A stretch of DNA of 7,239 nucleotides, taken from NCBI GenBank assembly GCA_002331565.1, contig DCZC01000171.1, positions 1 through 7,239 of the forward strand. Direction: 5' to 3'. Shown here one piece after another: positions 6,435 through 7,239 of the stretch (position 1 is its first letter; every line of letters starts with the position of its first letter). The notes beneath the pieces are model-generated. The model was not told the origin of the DNA and searched no databases. It saw nothing but the letters and a program-made list of their open reading frames with translations. A program made the translations under genes and the position numbers. Source of the DNA: Gemmatimonas sp. UBA2094. Lineage in GTDB: Bacteria; Gemmatimonadota; Gemmatimonadetes; Gemmatimonadales; Gemmatimonadaceae.

Positions 6435-7239
6435 ATGAGCCGTCGCATCCTCGTCATTGACGACGAAGCGGGAATCCGTCAGGCCCTCGGCCAACTGCTC
6501 GAATATGAGGGCTTCGAGGTGAAGACCGCGAGCGGCGGCGCCGAAGGCATCACGCAGTACGACAGCTTCCGTCCGCAGCTGGTCTTCCTCGACGTGAAGA
6601 TGGCGGGGCTCGACGGGCTCGAGGTGCTCAAGCGCTTGCGGCAGGCTGATCCCACCGCCACGGTGGTGATGATCAGCGGCCACGCCACGATCCAGACGGC
6701 GGTGGAAGCCACGCAGCTCGGCGCGTACGACATCCTCGAGAAGCCGCTCGACACCGATCGCGTGCTGGTGCTGTTGCGCAATGCGTTCGAGAACCGGCAG
6801 CTCAGTGAAGAGAACGCGCGGCTGCGCGAGACCATCGAGAGCCGTTACGAAATCGTGGGGCGTTCGTTCGGTATCCGGGCGTTGCTCGAACGGATCGAGA
6901 AGGTGGCCGCCACGCCCGCGCGTGTGCTCATCACCGGCGAGAACGGCACCGGCAAGGAACTCGTGGCGCGCGCCATTCATCGACAGAGTACGCGCGCCAA
7001 GAAGCCGTTCGTGGAGGTGAACTGCGCGGCCATTCCCAGTGAGCTCATCGAAAGCGAACTGTTCGGACACCTGAAGGGCTCCTTCACCGGGGCGGTGAGC
7101 GATCGCGCCGGCAAGTTCGAGCAGGCCGATGGGGGCACGCTGTTCCTCGACGAGATCGGCGACATGAGCACTAACGCGCAGGCAAAGGTGCTGCGGGTGC
7201 TGCAGGATGGCGTGGTGACGCGCATCGGCGGCAGCAAGC
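6435..7239 (+). CDS. NtrC-family sigma-54-dependent response regulator, 3' end missing
   Basis: The frame runs open from the ATG at 6435 through the right edge: 268 full codons of what is normally a protein of about 450-480 residues. Residues 1-120 are a receiver domain: acidic pair D9/D10 (VIDDE), phosphoacceptor D53 (FLDVKM), S81 (MISGH) and K103 (EKPL). A linker helix (118-136) follows. Then comes the sigma-54-interacting AAA+ domain: GENGTGKE Walker A (168-175), [13 protein letters not shown] with the sigma-54-contacting loop (208-220), and Walker [10 protein letters not shown] (235-243). When phosphorylated, such proteins hydrolyse ATP to open promoters held by sigma-54 RNA polymerase. 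The Fis-type DNA-binding domain should lie beyond the edge. [19 protein letters not shown] resembles NtrX-like members more than classical NtrC. No partner kinase is visible, and the target genes cannot be inferred. No clear Shine-Dalgarno precedes the ATG. Confidence 0.93.
   Translation, partial: MSRRILVIDDEAGIRQALGQLLEYEGFEVKTASGGAEGITQYDSFRPQLVFLDVKMAGLDGLEVLKRLRQADPTATVVMISGHATIQTAVEATQLGAYDILEKPLDTDRVLVLLRNAFENRQLSEENARLRETIESRYEIVGRSFGIRALLERIEKVAATPARVLITGENGTGKELVARAIHRQSTRAKKPFVEVNCAAIPSELIESELFGHLKGSFTGAVSDRAGKFEQADGGTLFLDEIGDMSTNAQAKVLRVLQDGVVTRIGGSK

Noticed and set aside
5567..6457. A 296-codon minus-strand frame opposite the envelope-protein gene
   Set aside because: The + strand frame has a membrane segment, domain-like composition and tight spacing with the next gene. 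The minus frame is rich in Arg, Gly and His and runs across the gene boundary into the regulator gene.
6429..7070. A 213-codon minus-strand frame at the right end
   Set aside because: The + strand here encodes receiver and AAA+ motifs in unbroken order; the minus frame is its shadow.
1..7239. tRNA or rRNA genes, CRISPR arrays, insertion sequences, phage genes, defence systems
   Set aside because: I looked for cloverleaf-like segments, regularly spaced repeats, transposase motifs and defence-type domains and saw none.

Overview
The window is about 7.2 kb of high-GC bacterial DNA with five protein genes, all on the + strand. The codons are strongly GC-biased in the third position, which leaves long meaningless open frames on the opposite strand. 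None of the starts has a convincing Shine-Dalgarno sequence. Gene content points to a Gram-negative bacterium: Sec-exported S9 peptidase, D-aminoacylase-type amidohydrolase, ComM-type ATPase and an NtrC-type regulator. The style of the proteins reminds me of Gemmatimonadota, but this is an impression from the sequence and not a database result.

Layout: (1) 1-1457, the 3' part of an N-acyl-D-amino-acid deacylase-like amidohydrolase, cut by the left edge. (2) 1458-1589, an intergenic region with a perfect 28-nt palindrome, probably a terminator. (3) 1590-3650, a complete exported S9 prolyl-oligopeptidase-family peptidase with a seven-repeat propeller and an intact Ser-Asp-His triad. (4) 3651-3841, an intergenic region with an 86-nt nested inverted repeat whose outer arms are the same sequence family as the first palindrome. 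(5) 3842-5455, a ComM/YifB-type Mg-chelatase-like AAA+ ATPase. (6) 5456-5581, an intergenic region with a 12-bp stem-loop. (7) 5582-6427, an unrecognised membrane-anchored envelope protein. (8) 6435-7239, the receiver domain and first part of the sigma-54 AAA+ domain of an NtrC-family response regulator, cut by the right edge.

The first two genes both act on peptides or acylated amino acids and could serve peptide scavenging, but a terminator-like palindrome separates them, so they need not be one operon. The ComM-like gene stands alone, without dprA or other competence genes in view. The envelope protein and the response regulator lie 7 nt apart and are probably cotranscribed. The window is mostly ordinary core genome. 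Its most unusual feature is the repeated GATCRGTTCCGGGT element, present four times as two inverted pairs, both between genes.
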